36,698 bases of DNA from an uncultured Campylobacterales bacterium. Its GTDB lineage: Bacteria > Campylobacterota > Campylobacteria > Campylobacterales > Sulfurimonadaceae. The translations under genes and the position numbers were made by a program. Positions 16,778-25,819 of this stretch are shown here, one piece after another (within the stretch, counting starts at the first letter, position 1; each line of letters opens with the position of its first letter). The stretch spans positions 1 through 36,698 of the forward strand of contig CAITKP010000009.1 of the NCBI GenBank assembly GCA_903892995.1. Reading direction: 5' to 3'. A model generated the notes under the pieces. The model did not search any database, was not told the origin of the DNA, and was given only the letters and a program-made list of their open reading frames with translations.

Positions 16778-19364
16778 AGTACACGAAATAGCAAAAGAAC
16801 TTGGTATTACATCAAAAGAGGTTGTAAAAAAAGCTACAGATATGGGCTTAGACCTTAAAACAGCTTCTAGTACAGTATCGATGGAAGAAGCAGAAAAAAT
16901 AGTAAACTACATCATGAATGGTTCTGAAAATGAAGTGAGTAGTGAAGCACCAAAAAAATCAGTTCCTCAAGATGAGAAAGCTGTTGAACCTGTTGTAGAG
17001 GTTCAAGTTAGTGCAAAAAATCAAGAAACTGTACAAGAAACTTCTATAGAAAAATCAGAAACAAAAGAGCAAACAACTGTTGTTCCTAGCGTAGAAGAGA
17101 CTAAAGTAGAAGAGAAAAAAGGGCCAATAACAATGGTTGCTCCTGTGAAGACTTCTGGCTTGAAAATCGTTAAAAAGAAACAGCCAAAAGTTGAAGAGGA
17201 AGTTTTTGTAAATTCTCAAGATGATAATGTATTTAAATCAGTTTCTAACTACGGAAAGATGAGTGCAGAAGCATTAGAAGAGCTTAATTCTCGTAGAAAA
17301 AAGAGTAAAACTGTTCCAGTGACTACTTCTAAAAAACAATCAGGCGGTATGAAACTTGATATCTTTGGAGAGTCTCTTAGCGAACTTTCAATGGATTATG
17401 AAGAGGATCAAATCGAACTCGTGGATTTGAATGCAAGTCATAGAACTGAGATCGTAATTGAAGAGCCTAAAAAACCAAAAGCGCCAAAACCAATCGGTAG
17501 AAACTCTGGCAAAAAAACAACAGGAACAAAACAACCTCGTAAAGTTGCACGTGACAAACGTAAAAAATATGTTAAAGAAAAAGCTTCTGATGAGATCGTA
17601 ACGCATGTAGAGATTCCTGAAGATATCCGTGTTTATGAGTTTGCTGAAAAAGTAAACCGTCCGATGGTAGATGTCATTAAAGTTCTTTTCAATCTTGGAT
17701 TGATGATGACAAAAAATGACTTCCTTGGAAAAGATGAGATTGAAATCCTAGCTGAAGAGTTTGGTGTTGAAGTAACAACAGTTGACCCTAAAGATGCATT
17801 TAACTATGAAGAATCATATGAAGAAGAAGTGATTGAGAGCGATGAAGATTTAGTTGAACGTCCTCCAGTTATTACAATCATGGGACACGTCGATCATGGT
17901 AAAACATCACTACTTGATGCAATCAGAAGCGCAAAAGTTGCAGCTGGTGAAGCTGGTGGGATCACTCAGCACATTGGTGCTTACACGATTCAACAAAGTG
18001 GCAAATGGATCACTTTCTTAGATACTCCAGGTCACGCTGCATTTAGTGCGATGCGTCAACGTGGTGCAAATGCGACAGATATTATTATTATCGTTGTTGC
18101 TGCTGATGATGGTGTGAAACCTCAGACTATAGAAGCTATCAATATTGCAAAAGAGTCAGGCGCACCTATTATTGTTGCACTCAATAAAATGGACAAAGAA
18201 AATGCAAATCCAGATATGGTTAAAGCACAGATGGCAGAGCGTGGTCTTAATCCTGCAGATTGGGGCGGAGATATTGAGTTTATTCCAGTTTCTGCAAAAA
18301 AAGGCGAGGGCATCGATGAGCTTCTCGAAAATATTCTTTTAACAGCTGAAGTTATGGAACTCAAAGCAAATGAAAAAACAAATGCAAAAGCAGTTGTTGT
18401 CGAGAGTTCATTAGAAAAAGGGCGTGGACCTGTTGCGACAGTAATCGTTCAAAACGGAACACTTAATGTTGGAGATTACGTTGTTTGTGGTCAGTCGTAT
18501 GGACGTGTAAAAGCGATGATCGATGATAAAAAAGCACAGATCAAACAACTCAAACCTAGTCATACGGCAGTTGTAGTTGGACTCAATGAAGTTCCATCAG
18601 CTGGTGAGACGATGATCGCGATGAACTCTGATAAAGAGGCTCGTGAATATGCTCAAAAACGTTATGAATATGAGAGACGTAAAGAGCTTTCACACAGTAC
18701 AAAAACTACTCTTGATGAGCTTACTTCACTTATCGCAGAGGGAAGATTAAAATCTCTTAAAATCGTCCTTAAAACTGATGTTCACGGTTCACTTGAGGCG
18801 ATCCGCGGAGCACTTTCTGAACTTCGTAATGATGAAGTCAAAGTAGAAGTGATCTCAAGTGGTGTCGGTGGAATTACTGAAAGCGATGTCGAGCTTGTTG
18901 CAAACAGCCAAAATACTGCGTTGATCGGATTTAATGTCCGTCCAACTGGTATTGTTAAAGCTGCTGCGAAACAAAAAGGTGTTGATATTAGAACTTACTC
19001 TGTTATTTATCAATTGATTGATGATATTACAGGAATGCTTACAGGTATGATGTCTCCAGTATTTACTGAGACAAATACAGGTCAAGCAGAAGTGCGTAAT
19101 ATATTTAAAACACCAAAAGGCGCAGCAGTGGCAGGATGTGTCGTTGTTGATGGCAAACTTGTACGTGGCGGACTTGTTCGTGTTATCCGTGAGGGTGTTG
19201 TTGTATTTGAGGGTGAACTTACATCTCTCAAACGCTTTAAAGATGACGCTGCAGAGGTTACTAACGGTTATGAGTGTGGTGTTGCTATCAAAGGTTACAA
19301 TGATGTCGTAGTTGGCGATGTTATTGAGACATTTACTAAAACTGAGGCGAAGGTTACTCTGTGA
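16764..19364 (+). CDS. infB: Translation initiation factor IF-2
   Basis: The GTPase that brings fMet-tRNA to the 30S subunit and drives subunit joining. The 866-residue protein has an N-terminal IF2_N module ([20 protein letters not shown]), a charged, low-complexity Lys/Glu/Val-rich linker (~55-280), a second IF2_N-like module (~290-340), then the G domain. G1 is [12 protein letters not shown] (~374), G3 DTPGHAAF, G4 NKMD and G5 SAKKGEG. Domains II-IV follow, with [10 protein letters not shown] near 710. Neighbours ylxR, rbfA and rimP form the usual initiation/30S-maturation cluster. Confidence 0.98.
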   Translation: MEKVRVHEIAKELGITSKEVVKKATDMGLDLKTASSTVSMEEAEKIVNYIMNGSENEVSSEAPKKSVPQDEKAVEPVVEVQVSAKNQETVQETSIEKSETKEQTTVVPSVEETKVEEKKGPITMVAPVKTSGLKIVKKKQPKVEEEVFVNSQDDNVFKSVSNYGKMSAEALEELNSRRKKSKTVPVTTSKKQSGGMKLDIFGESLSELSMDYEEDQIELVDLNASHRTEIVIEEPKKPKAPKPIGRNSGKKTTGTKQPRKVARDKRKKYVKEKASDEIVTHVEIPEDIRVYEFAEKVNRPMVDVIKVLFNLGLMMTKNDFLGKDEIEILAEEFGVEVTTVDPKDAFNYEESYEEEVIESDEDLVERPPVITIMGHVDHGKTSLLDAIRSAKVAAGEAGGITQHIGAYTIQQSGKWITFLDTPGHAAFSAMRQRGANATDIIIIVVAADDGVKPQTIEAINIAKESGAPIIVALNKMDKENANPDMVKAQMAERGLNPADWGGDIEFIPVSAKKGEGIDELLENILLTAEVMELKANEKTNAKAVVVESSLEKGRGPVATVIVQNGTLNVGDYVVCGQSYGRVKAMIDDKKAQIKQLKPSHTAVVVGLNEVPSAGETMIAMNSDKEAREYAQKRYEYERRKELSHSTKTTLDELTSLIAEGRLKSLKIVLKTDVHGSLEAIRGALSELRNDEVKVEVISSGVGGITESDVELVANSQNTALIGFNVRPTGIVKAAAKQKGVDIRTYSVIYQLIDDITGMLTGMMSPVFTETNTGQAEVRNIFKTPKGAAVAGCVVVDGKLVRGGLVRVIREGVVVFEGELTSLKRFKDDAAEVTNGYECGVAIKGYNDVVVGDVIETFTKTEAKVTL

Positions 19365-19726
19365 CTCCAGCCCAGATAAAAGTAAAACGCACTGAGTCTA
19401 TTTTACAAGAGCTGATTCCAGAAGCGCTCAGTTCACTCAACGATGCAAGAATGCATGAGCTTGATGTGGTCGAAGTAAAGTGTTCTCATGGAAGAAGTGA
19501 TGCAAAAGTTTATATTGATCCTCAGTTTTATACGCCCAAAGAGAGAGATTTTTATATCAAGCAACTTAAAAAAGTAGCTCCGATTGTAGAAGATTATTGT
19601 ATGAAAGATCAAGGTTGGTTCAAGTCGCCAAAGCTTACATTTGAGTTTGATGATCAACTTGAAAAAAGTCAGGGAATTGAAGACCTTTTTAAACGTATAG
19701 AAAAAGAGAGAAAACATGAGTCTTGA
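19361..19726 (+). CDS. rbfA: 30S ribosome-binding factor RbfA
   Basis: A KH-like RNA-binding factor needed for late 16S rRNA maturation. The 121 residues start with [15 protein letters not shown], the family's first helix, followed by the KH strand [18 protein letters not shown]. The usual central part is present, but the sequence is diverged from the enterobacterial type. It overlaps infB by 4 bases and rimP by 11 bases, so the order infB-rbfA-rimP is translated as a unit. Confidence 0.88.
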   Translation: MTPAQIKVKRTESILQELIPEALSSLNDARMHELDVVEVKCSHGRSDAKVYIDPQFYTPKERDFYIKQLKKVAPIVEDYCMKDQGWFKSPKLTFEFDDQLEKSQGIEDLFKRIEKERKHES

Positions 19727-20150
19727 GAGCGATATCAAATCAATCGTAGAATCGGTTGGACTAAAACTTTATGATGCAATCATCACAAGTGAGTTTGGTG
19801 AAACTATTTACAGAGTAAGTGTAAAAGATCCAAATGCAAAGGGCGTAAGTCTTGATAAATGTGTTGAGATTACACATCTTTTAAATCCTTTACTTGATGT
19901 CACACCTCCAGTTTCTGGGGAGTATAGACTTGAAGTTGGATCGGCAGGAATCGAGAGAAAACTGACAAAATTAGATAATTTTGAAAACTCTGTGGGTGAA
20001 AAAGTCCAACTTGTCCTTAAAGGCAAAGAGAAACTTCAAGGTGTTCTCACAAATGTGGTGCAAGAAGATCTGACTATTGAAACAGAGGATGGAGAAATCG
20101 TCGTTCCTTTTGCCAATGTAGTAAAAGCTCGAACCTATTTTGAATGGTAA
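19716..20150 (+). CDS. rimP: Ribosome maturation factor RimP
   Basis: RimP assists 30S assembly, especially incorporation of S12 into the central pseudoknot region. The 144-residue protein has the N-terminal alpha/beta domain (ESVGLKLYDAIITSEFGE) with LDVTPPVSGEYRLEVGSAGIERKL around 60-85, the family signature, and a C-terminal SH3-like barrel (GVLTNVVQEDLTIETEDGE). Its final bases overlap the start of ribD by 7. Confidence 0.92.
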   Translation: MSLESDIKSIVESVGLKLYDAIITSEFGETIYRVSVKDPNAKGVSLDKCVEITHLLNPLLDVTPPVSGEYRLEVGSAGIERKLTKLDNFENSVGEKVQLVLKGKEKLQGVLTNVVQEDLTIETEDGEIVVPFANVVKARTYFEW

Positions 20151-21172
20151 TCGAGGATAGTTTTTATATGGAGTTAGCGCTTGAAGAAGCGTGGAACTTC
20201 CAACTTTTAACATATCCAAACCCAGCTGTGGGATGCACAGTTGTTAATAATGAAAATGAACTCTTGGCAGTAGAAGCCCATCAAAAAGCGGGTTCTCCTC
20301 ATGCTGAAGTCTTAGCGCTACAGACTGCATATTATAAACTTACAAATGATGAAAAAATCCTTTCTCTTACAAATTCTCATGATATACATGACTATCTTTT
20401 AAAAAATCATAATGGCTGTTTTAAAAATACAAGCTTACATGTAACGCTTGAGCCATGCTCACACGAGGGAAAAACTCCTTCATGTGCGAGACTTATTGCA
20501 GCGCTTGGTGTCAAACGTGTAGTGATAGCTTCAAGGGATGAAAGCAAAAAAGCCTCTGGCGGAGAAAATATTTTAAAAGATGGGGCTGTTGAAATTGAAC
20601 ATTCATCTTTGCATGCTAGGAGTGAAGCACTTTTAACCCCATTTTTAAAGTGGAGTGAGGAGAAATTTGTTTTTTTCAAATGGGCGCAAAGACTCGATGG
20701 AAGTGTTGATGGAGGAGTTATTAGTTCTCTATCCTCAAGAACTCTTGTTCATATGATGCGTTCACACTGTGATCTTATTGTTGTTGGCGGAAACACAGTC
20801 CGCATGGACAGACCAACCCTTGATGCAAGATTGTGCGATGGCAAAGCTCCCGATGTTTTGATACTCTCAAGAGCCAAAGAGTTTGATAAAACTATTCCAC
20901 TTTTTAATGTGCCAAATAGAAAAGTGATGATTGAGAGTGATTTTGAAAAACTTAAAAACTATAACTGCATCATGATAGAAGGCGGCTCAAATATGTTTGA
21001 GTTAAGCAAAAATTATGTAGATTATTACCTTAGTTTTATTGCTCAAAAAATGGGTGGTGATCATTGTTTTAATCATCAAAAATCTCAGTTTAAGCTCTTG
21101 AATGCGAAGTGCCCTTTGGGTGTAAGTGAAGAAACGAATGATATTTTAATCTGGATGAAATTAATTAAATAA
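20144..21172 (+). CDS. ribD: Bifunctional diaminohydroxyphosphoribosylaminopyrimidine deaminase / reductase RibD
   Basis: Catalyses the second and third steps of riboflavin synthesis. The N-terminal cytidine-deaminase-like domain has zinc motifs HAEVLAL (~residues 50-56) and PCSHEGKTPSC (~103-113). The reductase domain begins at about 170 (KWAQRLDGSVDG), with VVGGNTVRMDRPTLDAR and the NADPH-binding IEGGSNMF later. The 342 residues are slightly short of the usual ~360. A TTACATGTAA copy (20435) and a separate dispersed repeat (21107) are built into the coding sequence. An ATG at 20168 is a possible internal start; the first is kept because of the operon overlap. Confidence 0.92.
   Translation: MVIEDSFYMELALEEAWNFQLLTYPNPAVGCTVVNNENELLAVEAHQKAGSPHAEVLALQTAYYKLTNDEKILSLTNSHDIHDYLLKNHNGCFKNTSLHVTLEPCSHEGKTPSCARLIAALGVKRVVIASRDESKKASGGENILKDGAVEIEHSSLHARSEALLTPFLKWSEEKFVFFKWAQRLDGSVDGGVISSLSSRTLVHMMRSHCDLIVVGGNTVRMDRPTLDARLCDGKAPDVLILSRAKEFDKTIPLFNVPNRKVMIESDFEKLKNYNCIMIEGGSNMFELSKNYVDYYLSFIAQKMGGDHCFNHQKSQFKLLNAKCPLGVSEETNDILIWMKLIK
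21107..21126 (+). repeat. Copy of the dispersed CCCTTTGGG-TGTAAG repeat inside ribD
   Basis: These 20 bases match the arms of the palindrome downstream of sppA: one mismatch to the inverted arm at 26964-26983, and one mismatch to the copy at 26561-26580. Here they encode AKCPLGVS in the RibD C-terminus. The match is too long for chance within a single window. Confidence 0.7.
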
Positions 21173-21182
21173 GGTTTTGAAG

Positions 21183-21893
21183 ATGGAAAAACAGGAAAAA
21201 ATTGTATCGATGTTTGATGATATAGCACCGACGTATGACACAGCAAACCGTGTTATGAGTATGGGAGTGGATCGTAGCTGGAGAAAAAAAGCGTGTGATC
21301 TTGCGTATGGCTATCAAGCTAAAGAGGGCGTTGATATGATCGTCGATGTTGCTTGTGGAACGGGCGATATGATGGATTATTGGCGTAAACAAGCGCAAAA
21401 AAGCGGTGTTGCTATCGGTAAAATCGTGGGTGTTGATCCATCAAACGGGATGCTTGATGTAGCAAAAGAGAAGTTTCCAAATTTTGAGTATCACACTGCA
21501 AAAGCGACAGAGATTCCTCTTGGCGATGAAGTTGCAGATATCATCAGCATAACTTATGGCATCAGAAATGTTGTCCAAAGAGTCCAAGCGCTCCAAGAGT
21601 TTAACCGTGTTTTAAAACAGGGCGGTTTAGTCGTTATTTTGGAGTTTATGAAAAATGAAAATCCTTCGCTTTTAGGCAAAATAAGAGATTTCTATATGAA
21701 TAAAATCCTGCCAAAAGTAGGCGGGTTTATCTCTAAAAATCTTGAAGCTTATGAGTATCTACCAAACTCAATTGAGAGTTTTTCAACGGTGCAAAATCTA
21801 CAAAATGAACTTACTGATGCAGGTTTTGAGATTCTTTATACAAAAAGTTTCTCTATGGACATCTCTACTCTTATTATCGCACGCAAAAAATAG
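21183..21893 (+). CDS. ubiE: Demethylmenaquinone methyltransferase (MenG/UbiE)
   Basis: A class I SAM-dependent methyltransferase for the last step of menaquinone synthesis. It has the family N-terminus MFDDIAPTYDTANRVMSMGVDRSWR, SAM motif I VDVACGTGDMMDYW (~residues 56-69), GVDPSNGMLDVAK, and the conserved ITYGIRNV and EFMKNENPS. The start is the ATG at 21183 because AAGG at 21171-21174 is then 8 bases away; a TTG at 21177 would leave no spacing. With mqnX at 27.9-29.1 kb this implies menaquinone made through futalosine intermediates. It is followed directly, with zero bases between, by xseA. Confidence 0.93.
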   Translation: MEKQEKIVSMFDDIAPTYDTANRVMSMGVDRSWRKKACDLAYGYQAKEGVDMIVDVACGTGDMMDYWRKQAQKSGVAIGKIVGVDPSNGMLDVAKEKFPNFEYHTAKATEIPLGDEVADIISITYGIRNVVQRVQALQEFNRVLKQGGLVVILEFMKNENPSLLGKIRDFYMNKILPKVGGFISKNLEAYEYLPNSIESFSTVQNLQNELTDAGFEILYTKSFSMDISTLIIARKK

Positions 21894-23150
21894 ATGCACA
21901 CTCTTAGCGTTTCTGCCCTCAACGAACAGATTAAAACGCTCATAGAGAGCAGTTTTGTGCGCGTTTTTGTCGAGGGCGAACTCTCCCGTATCACTTTTCA
22001 CAACAGTGGTCATATCTACTTTACACTCAAAGATAAAGACTCTTCCATAAAAGGAGTTATGTTCAAAGGCAACGCTTCTAAACTTCGTTTTCGTCTTGAA
22101 GAGGGTTTAAAAGTTGTTGTTGATGGCGCTATTAGCGTTTATGCACCTCGCGGAGAGTACCAGATAAACTGCTTTATGATCGAGCCATCGGGTCAGGGCG
22201 CTTTAGCCTTGGCGTATGAACAACTCAAACAAAAGCTTTTGCAAAAAGGCTACTTTGACCCACAACGAAAAAAACCACTTCCAAAATTTCCAAGTCGGAT
22301 CGCACTGATCACATCCGCAACGGGCGCAGCGCTGCAAGATATGCTTCGCGTGGCAAATCAAAGATTTAGATTTTTAGAGATTGATATTTATGATGTTTTG
22401 GTGCAAGGAACTTCAAGTGCACAGAGTATTGCAAATGCCTTACATGTAAGCGATAAAAATGGGTACGATCTTATTATCATTGGTCGTGGTGGCGGGAGTA
22501 TAGAGGATTTGTGGTCTTTTAATGAAGAGCTTGTCGCTGATGCTATATTTAATGCAAATACGCCCATTGTCTCGGCTGTTGGACATGAGATCGATTATGT
22601 CATAAGCGATTTTGTAGCCGATTTGCGAGCGCCAACTCCAAGTGCGGCGATGCAGATGGTTTTGCCAGATACAAATGAACTTTACCAGAGTTTAGATGCA
22701 ATCGCTCAAAACTACACAAATGCCCTCTCTTCAAAAATCACGAATGCCTCACAAGCACTTTTGCACATCAAAAAGCTCTATGAACAAAACTCGATAGAGA
22801 TGCGAATAGAGCAGAAAAAAAGAGAGATATCTCAGCTAAAAGAGCGCTTCAATCAAAGTATCTCTTTTTGCATTCAAAATTTTTCTAATGCATTGCAACC
22901 TTTACATGTAAGGCTTTCTCACCAAATGCAAACGATTTTTTCTCAAAAACAAAATCGTTTGAGTGCATTGAGGGAAAATCTAAGTGCAAATGATCCAAAA
23001 AAAAGAGTTGTCTCAGGCTTTGCACAGATAAGTAAAGAGGGGAAAGTTGTCTCACTTGAAGCTTTACATGTAGATGAAAATTTTGAACTGATGAATGAAC
23101 ACCTTAAAATCACCGCAAGAGCCATCAAACTAGAGGAGTACCAAAAATGA
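21894..23150 (+). CDS. xseA: Exodeoxyribonuclease VII large subunit
   Basis: The catalytic subunit of ExoVII, which degrades single-stranded DNA to oligonucleotides. The 418-residue protein has an N-terminal OB-fold (VEGELSRITFHNSGHIYFTL). The catalytic core holds ALITSATGAALQDMLR, IIIGRGGGSIEDLWSFN (~196-212), AVGHEIDYVISDFVADLRAPTPSAA (~237-261), and a coiled-coil C-terminus. The small subunit XseB gene is not in the window. Two exact TTACATGTAA sites (22440, 22902) and one variant (23064) all read as Leu-His-Val. Confidence 0.96.
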   Translation: MHTLSVSALNEQIKTLIESSFVRVFVEGELSRITFHNSGHIYFTLKDKDSSIKGVMFKGNASKLRFRLEEGLKVVVDGAISVYAPRGEYQINCFMIEPSGQGALALAYEQLKQKLLQKGYFDPQRKKPLPKFPSRIALITSATGAALQDMLRVANQRFRFLEIDIYDVLVQGTSSAQSIANALHVSDKNGYDLIIIGRGGGSIEDLWSFNEELVADAIFNANTPIVSAVGHEIDYVISDFVADLRAPTPSAAMQMVLPDTNELYQSLDAIAQNYTNALSSKITNASQALLHIKKLYEQNSIEMRIEQKKREISQLKERFNQSISFCIQNFSNALQPLHVRLSHQMQTIFSQKQNRLSALRENLSANDPKKRVVSGFAQISKEGKVVSLEALHVDENFELMNEHLKITARAIKLEEYQK

Positions 23151-23749
23151 AAATCCCGAGTTTTTTTGATGAAGTTGTAACAATCGAGATGATCGATCCT
23201 TTAGCAAATGTTTTAGGAACGTTTGAAGATGGCAAGGTGAGTTTTAGCTATCTTGACGTCGTCAAAGCTGCAGGACACAGCTGTCCAACAGTTGGCGGGG
23301 CGTATATGATGAGCTATCATGCGCTTAAAGCTTTGTACAAAGAGGAACTTCCCGTTCGTGGAATGATTGATGTGAGCTTTAAAGAATCCCTTGATGATGG
23401 AGTTGCAGGTGTGATCGGCAATGTCATAACCCACATCACGGGAGCGACTGATAAAAGCGGATTTAAGGGTTTAAACCAAAAGTTTGCACGCCACTCTTTA
23501 ATGCATTTTGATAGTGATATCACTTCGAGTGCGAGATTTAAAAGAGTGGATACGCAGGAGAGTGTCGATGTTTTTTATGATCCAACTGCTATAAAAGCTG
23601 ATGAAAAGATGGCTTTGCTCATGCAGCTCATAGCGCAAAATAAAGCTTCACAAGAGCAGATAAAAGAGTTTGGAACTCTTTGGCAAGAGCGCGTGAGAAA
23701 AATTATCGTAGAAAATATGAATAGTGTGATTAGGATAGAAAAAATTTAA
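23147..23749 (+). CDS. FmdE-like domain protein of unknown role
   Basis: A 200-residue protein whose segment AAGHSCPTVGGAYMMSYHAL (~41-60) resembles the GHxCPG-type motif of the FmdE family, originally named for formylmethanofuran dehydrogenase subunit E and thought to bind metal through the His and Cys. FmdE homologues are widespread outside methanogens without known function. No molybdenum/tungsten dehydrogenase genes lie nearby. Further conserved-looking stretches are GVIGNVITHITGATDKSGF and the His in FARHSLMHFD, and it has no signal peptide or membrane helix. Its ATG overlaps the xseA stop by 4 bases. Family assignment is moderate; function is open. Confidence 0.6.
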   Translation: MKIPSFFDEVVTIEMIDPLANVLGTFEDGKVSFSYLDVVKAAGHSCPTVGGAYMMSYHALKALYKEELPVRGMIDVSFKESLDDGVAGVIGNVITHITGATDKSGFKGLNQKFARHSLMHFDSDITSSARFKRVDTQESVDVFYDPTAIKADEKMALLMQLIAQNKASQEQIKEFGTLWQERVRKIIVENMNSVIRIEKI

Positions 23750-23773
23750 AAATTTAAAACAGATGCAGGGTTT

Positions 23774-25132
23774 ATGAAAAAAGAAAAAGAGATTTCACTC
23801 ATTCAAGTGTTGGGTCTGGGAACTGCCATTTTACTTGTGGCAGGAAATATGATCGGTTCGGGAGTTTTTAAAAAAATCGCTCCTATGTCGAGTGAGCTTA
23901 TGGATAGCAAACTTATCTTGCTTGCTTGGGCGGTCGCTGGGATCATCACAATGCTTGGAGCGTTTAGTTTTGCTTCACTTGCAACTACCACAAAAGAAGC
24001 AGGCGGGCAGTTTCAATATTTTAAAAATATCTTTGGAGATTTTTTAGGGTTTATTTATGGATGGAGCTTTTTTACAGTTATCAGCACCGCTTCCATCGCT
24101 TCCATCGCCTATGTCTTTGCAGAATCTTTTGTAAATCTTTTTCATCTTCAAAGCTTTTTCGACTCAACCATCCAAAATGCTACCACAAAGCTTGTAGCCA
24201 TAAGTGCATTGCTGTTTTTAACACTTCTAAATATTAGAGGCGTGGAGTGGGGCGGAGTGCTAAGCAATATCATCACAAGTGCGAAAATTTTAGGTATTTT
24301 GTTTTTGATAGTGTTGGGACTGAGTTTTAGTGGGCATGCACCAGCTGTAACATCTCATCCCATCAGTGCTATGCAAACATCAAATATCGTCCATATTAGC
24401 GCTTTTTTCACAGCAATGCTCGGCGCATTTTGGGCGTATGATGGCTGGGTGAATATTACAAATATGGCAAGTGAATTTAAAAACCCTACAAAAAATATCC
24501 CCATCGCAATCATCTCAGGTACAGCGCTTACGATGTTTTTGTATCTGTTGGTAAATTATGCTTATTTGCAAGTGCTCTCGCCTGCAGATTTTGCCCACTC
24601 TGCACAGGGAACTATCGCTGCTGTAGAGGTTGCAAATATTGCAATGGGATCACTTGGAGCTACCATCATCTCTGTGCTTATTATCATCTCTACTTTAGGC
24701 GCAACACAGGCAAGCACGATGTCCGCTGCAAGAGTGTATTATCAGATGGCAAAAGAGGGATACTTTTTTAAGAGTTTTTCCAAAGTGCATCGCAAATATA
24801 AAACACCCCATATCTCTTTGTGGGGACAGATGTTGTGGGCATCACTTTTGATAATGAGTGGCACGTTTGACCAACTCACCGATATGCTTATATTTGCAGC
24901 ATTTATCTTTTACGCACTTGGCGCAGTTGGGGTTATCTACTTAAAACGTGCAGGAAAACTCACGCTTACTTTTGGCTATCCAGTTGTTCCGATTTTATTT
25001 TTACTCTGCTCTTTAGTTATCGTCATAAACGCCATTTACACTCGCCCCTTAGAATCACTCATGGGTCTAGGTCTCATGACGCTTGGAATCCCATTTTACC
25101 TCTTTTTTCGTGCACGGATGAGGGAAAAATAG
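23774..25132 (+). CDS. APC-family amino acid permease / antiporter
   Basis: An inner-membrane amino acid transporter. The 452 residues give about 12 hydrophobic helices, with the APC substrate-binding helix 1 motif GNMIGSGVFKKIAP (~residues 24-37), FWAYDGWVNI in helix 6 (~216) and EFKNPTKNIPIAI after it. This layout is that of the serine/threonine exchanger and basic amino acid/agmatine antiporter groups; the substrate cannot be told. It starts 24 bases after the FmdE-like gene and is the last gene of the long rightward run. Confidence 0.85.
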   Translation: MKKEKEISLIQVLGLGTAILLVAGNMIGSGVFKKIAPMSSELMDSKLILLAWAVAGIITMLGAFSFASLATTTKEAGGQFQYFKNIFGDFLGFIYGWSFFTVISTASIASIAYVFAESFVNLFHLQSFFDSTIQNATTKLVAISALLFLTLLNIRGVEWGGVLSNIITSAKILGILFLIVLGLSFSGHAPAVTSHPISAMQTSNIVHISAFFTAMLGAFWAYDGWVNITNMASEFKNPTKNIPIAIISGTALTMFLYLLVNYAYLQVLSPADFAHSAQGTIAAVEVANIAMGSLGATIISVLIIISTLGATQASTMSAARVYYQMAKEGYFFKSFSKVHRKYKTPHISLWGQMLWASLLIMSGTFDQLTDMLIFAAFIFYALGAVGVIYLKRAGKLTLTFGYPVVPILFLLCSLVIVINAIYTRPLESLMGLGLMTLGIPFYLFFRARMREK

Positions 25133-25141
25133 GGAGAAATG

Positions 25142-25157
25142 CTCTTACATGTAAGAG
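25142..25157. terminator. Perfect 16-bp palindrome after the permease gene
   Basis: CTCTTACATGTAAGAG is a perfect palindrome containing TTACATGTAA. As RNA it could form a 6-bp stem with a CATG loop, followed within 15 bases by a short T-run, so it may end the permease transcript. It is also a member of the iterated-palindrome family and may not have a terminator role. Confidence 0.35.
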
Positions 25158-25188
25158 ATTTTACATTTTTTGAATTATTGAAATGGTA

Positions 25189-25476
25189 TTAAGATTCATC
25201 ATTTAAAAGTGCTAAAGGTTCAAAAAATCTTGCTATTGGTACATCGAGTATCTTACTTATTTTATAAAGATGTTCAATATTGAAATGCTTTGCATCATTA
25301 CACAATTCCGCCGCAGAAACAAGACTCACAGATTTATATCCCATCTCATAAGAAAGTGCAAGCTGAGTCATCTCTTTTTTAGTGCGATAATACTTTACAT
25401 TTTGACCAATGAGTTTATAAATAGATTGAATTTCCTCATTAGAAAAAGATGTTTGCCGCATGTCATAACCCACCAT
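25189..25476 (-). CDS. Xre-family helix-turn-helix regulator
   Basis: A small DNA-binding protein (95 residues from the ATG at 25476, 90 from the ATG at 25461). IGQNVKYYRTKKEMTQLALSYEMGYKSVSLVSAAE followed by IEHLYKISKILDVPIARFF is the five-helix Xre/Cro fold, with the recognition helix around GYKSVSLVSAAE. There is no extra effector domain. The region resembles the control unit of accessory islands. The first ATG lies inside a perfect inverted repeat and has no Shine-Dalgarno, while the second has GGTGGG upstream and may be the real start. It diverges from two unknown genes, which it probably regulates together with itself. Confidence 0.8.
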   Translation of the reverse strand: MVGYDMRQTSFSNEEIQSIYKLIGQNVKYYRTKKEMTQLALSYEMGYKSVSLVSAAELCNDAKHFNIEHLYKISKILDVPIARFFEPLALLNDES

Positions 25477-25486
25477 AGTGGGTTAT
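25465..25486. promoter_or_regulatory. Probable operator: 22-bp perfect inverted repeat
   Basis: ATAACCCAC, four bases (CATA), then GTGGGTTAT: two 9-bp arms with no mismatch. It sits at the start of the xre gene and about 13 bases upstream of a rightward -10 element, so one bound repressor dimer could control both directions. Size and symmetry suit an Xre/Cro-type dimer. Confidence 0.6.
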
Positions 25487-25498
25487 TTGCATTTCTGC

Positions 25499-25504
25499 TA
25501 TAAC
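25499..25504 (+). promoter_or_regulatory. -10 element for the two unknown genes
   Basis: TATAAC here would start a transcript near 25511. A leader of ~39 bases with AAAGG before the ATG at 25550 follows. On the opposite strand the same stretch offers TTATAG for the xre gene, so the promoters overlap back to back. Confidence 0.35.
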
Positions 25505-25549
25505 TTATGTGCTGAGAATGAATATTTAAAAAGCTAGTAAAGGTAAATA

Positions 25550-25819
25550 ATGGAAATAAAAGAGAGTTTTCATGTTGTACATAAAGGAATATCTTATGTA
25601 TTATTGGTTGATGCTGAAAATCGATATGATTTGTTAACAAGGAATGATGATTCATTGAAAAGTTACAAATTAGCTAAAAAAACTGCCATAGAGATAATTG
25701 AAGCTCTTGGAAAAGAAAAAGAACTGGCTGAACTTCAAAATCATCCTAACCGTCAAAGTCCACATACAGATAAAATACTAAAACTTTTAAAAGAGGTACT
25801 CGAATATGAAAATAAGTAA
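25550..25819 (+). CDS. Small hypothetical protein (89 residues)
   Basis: I do not recognise this protein. It begins with a short beta-rich stretch (residues 1-35, with ISYVLLVDAENRYDLLT). It then becomes helical and highly charged (KKTAIEIIEALGKEKELAEL and KILKLLKEVLEYENK), with no Cys, signal peptide or membrane segment, so a soluble cytosolic protein is likely. AAAGG lies 8 bases before the ATG. Its end overlaps the following exported-protein gene by 14 bases, so the pair is one translational unit, divergent from the xre gene. Confidence 0.65.
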   Translation: MEIKESFHVVHKGISYVLLVDAENRYDLLTRNDDSLKSYKLAKKTAIEIIEALGKEKELAELQNHPNRQSPHTDKILKLLKEVLEYENK

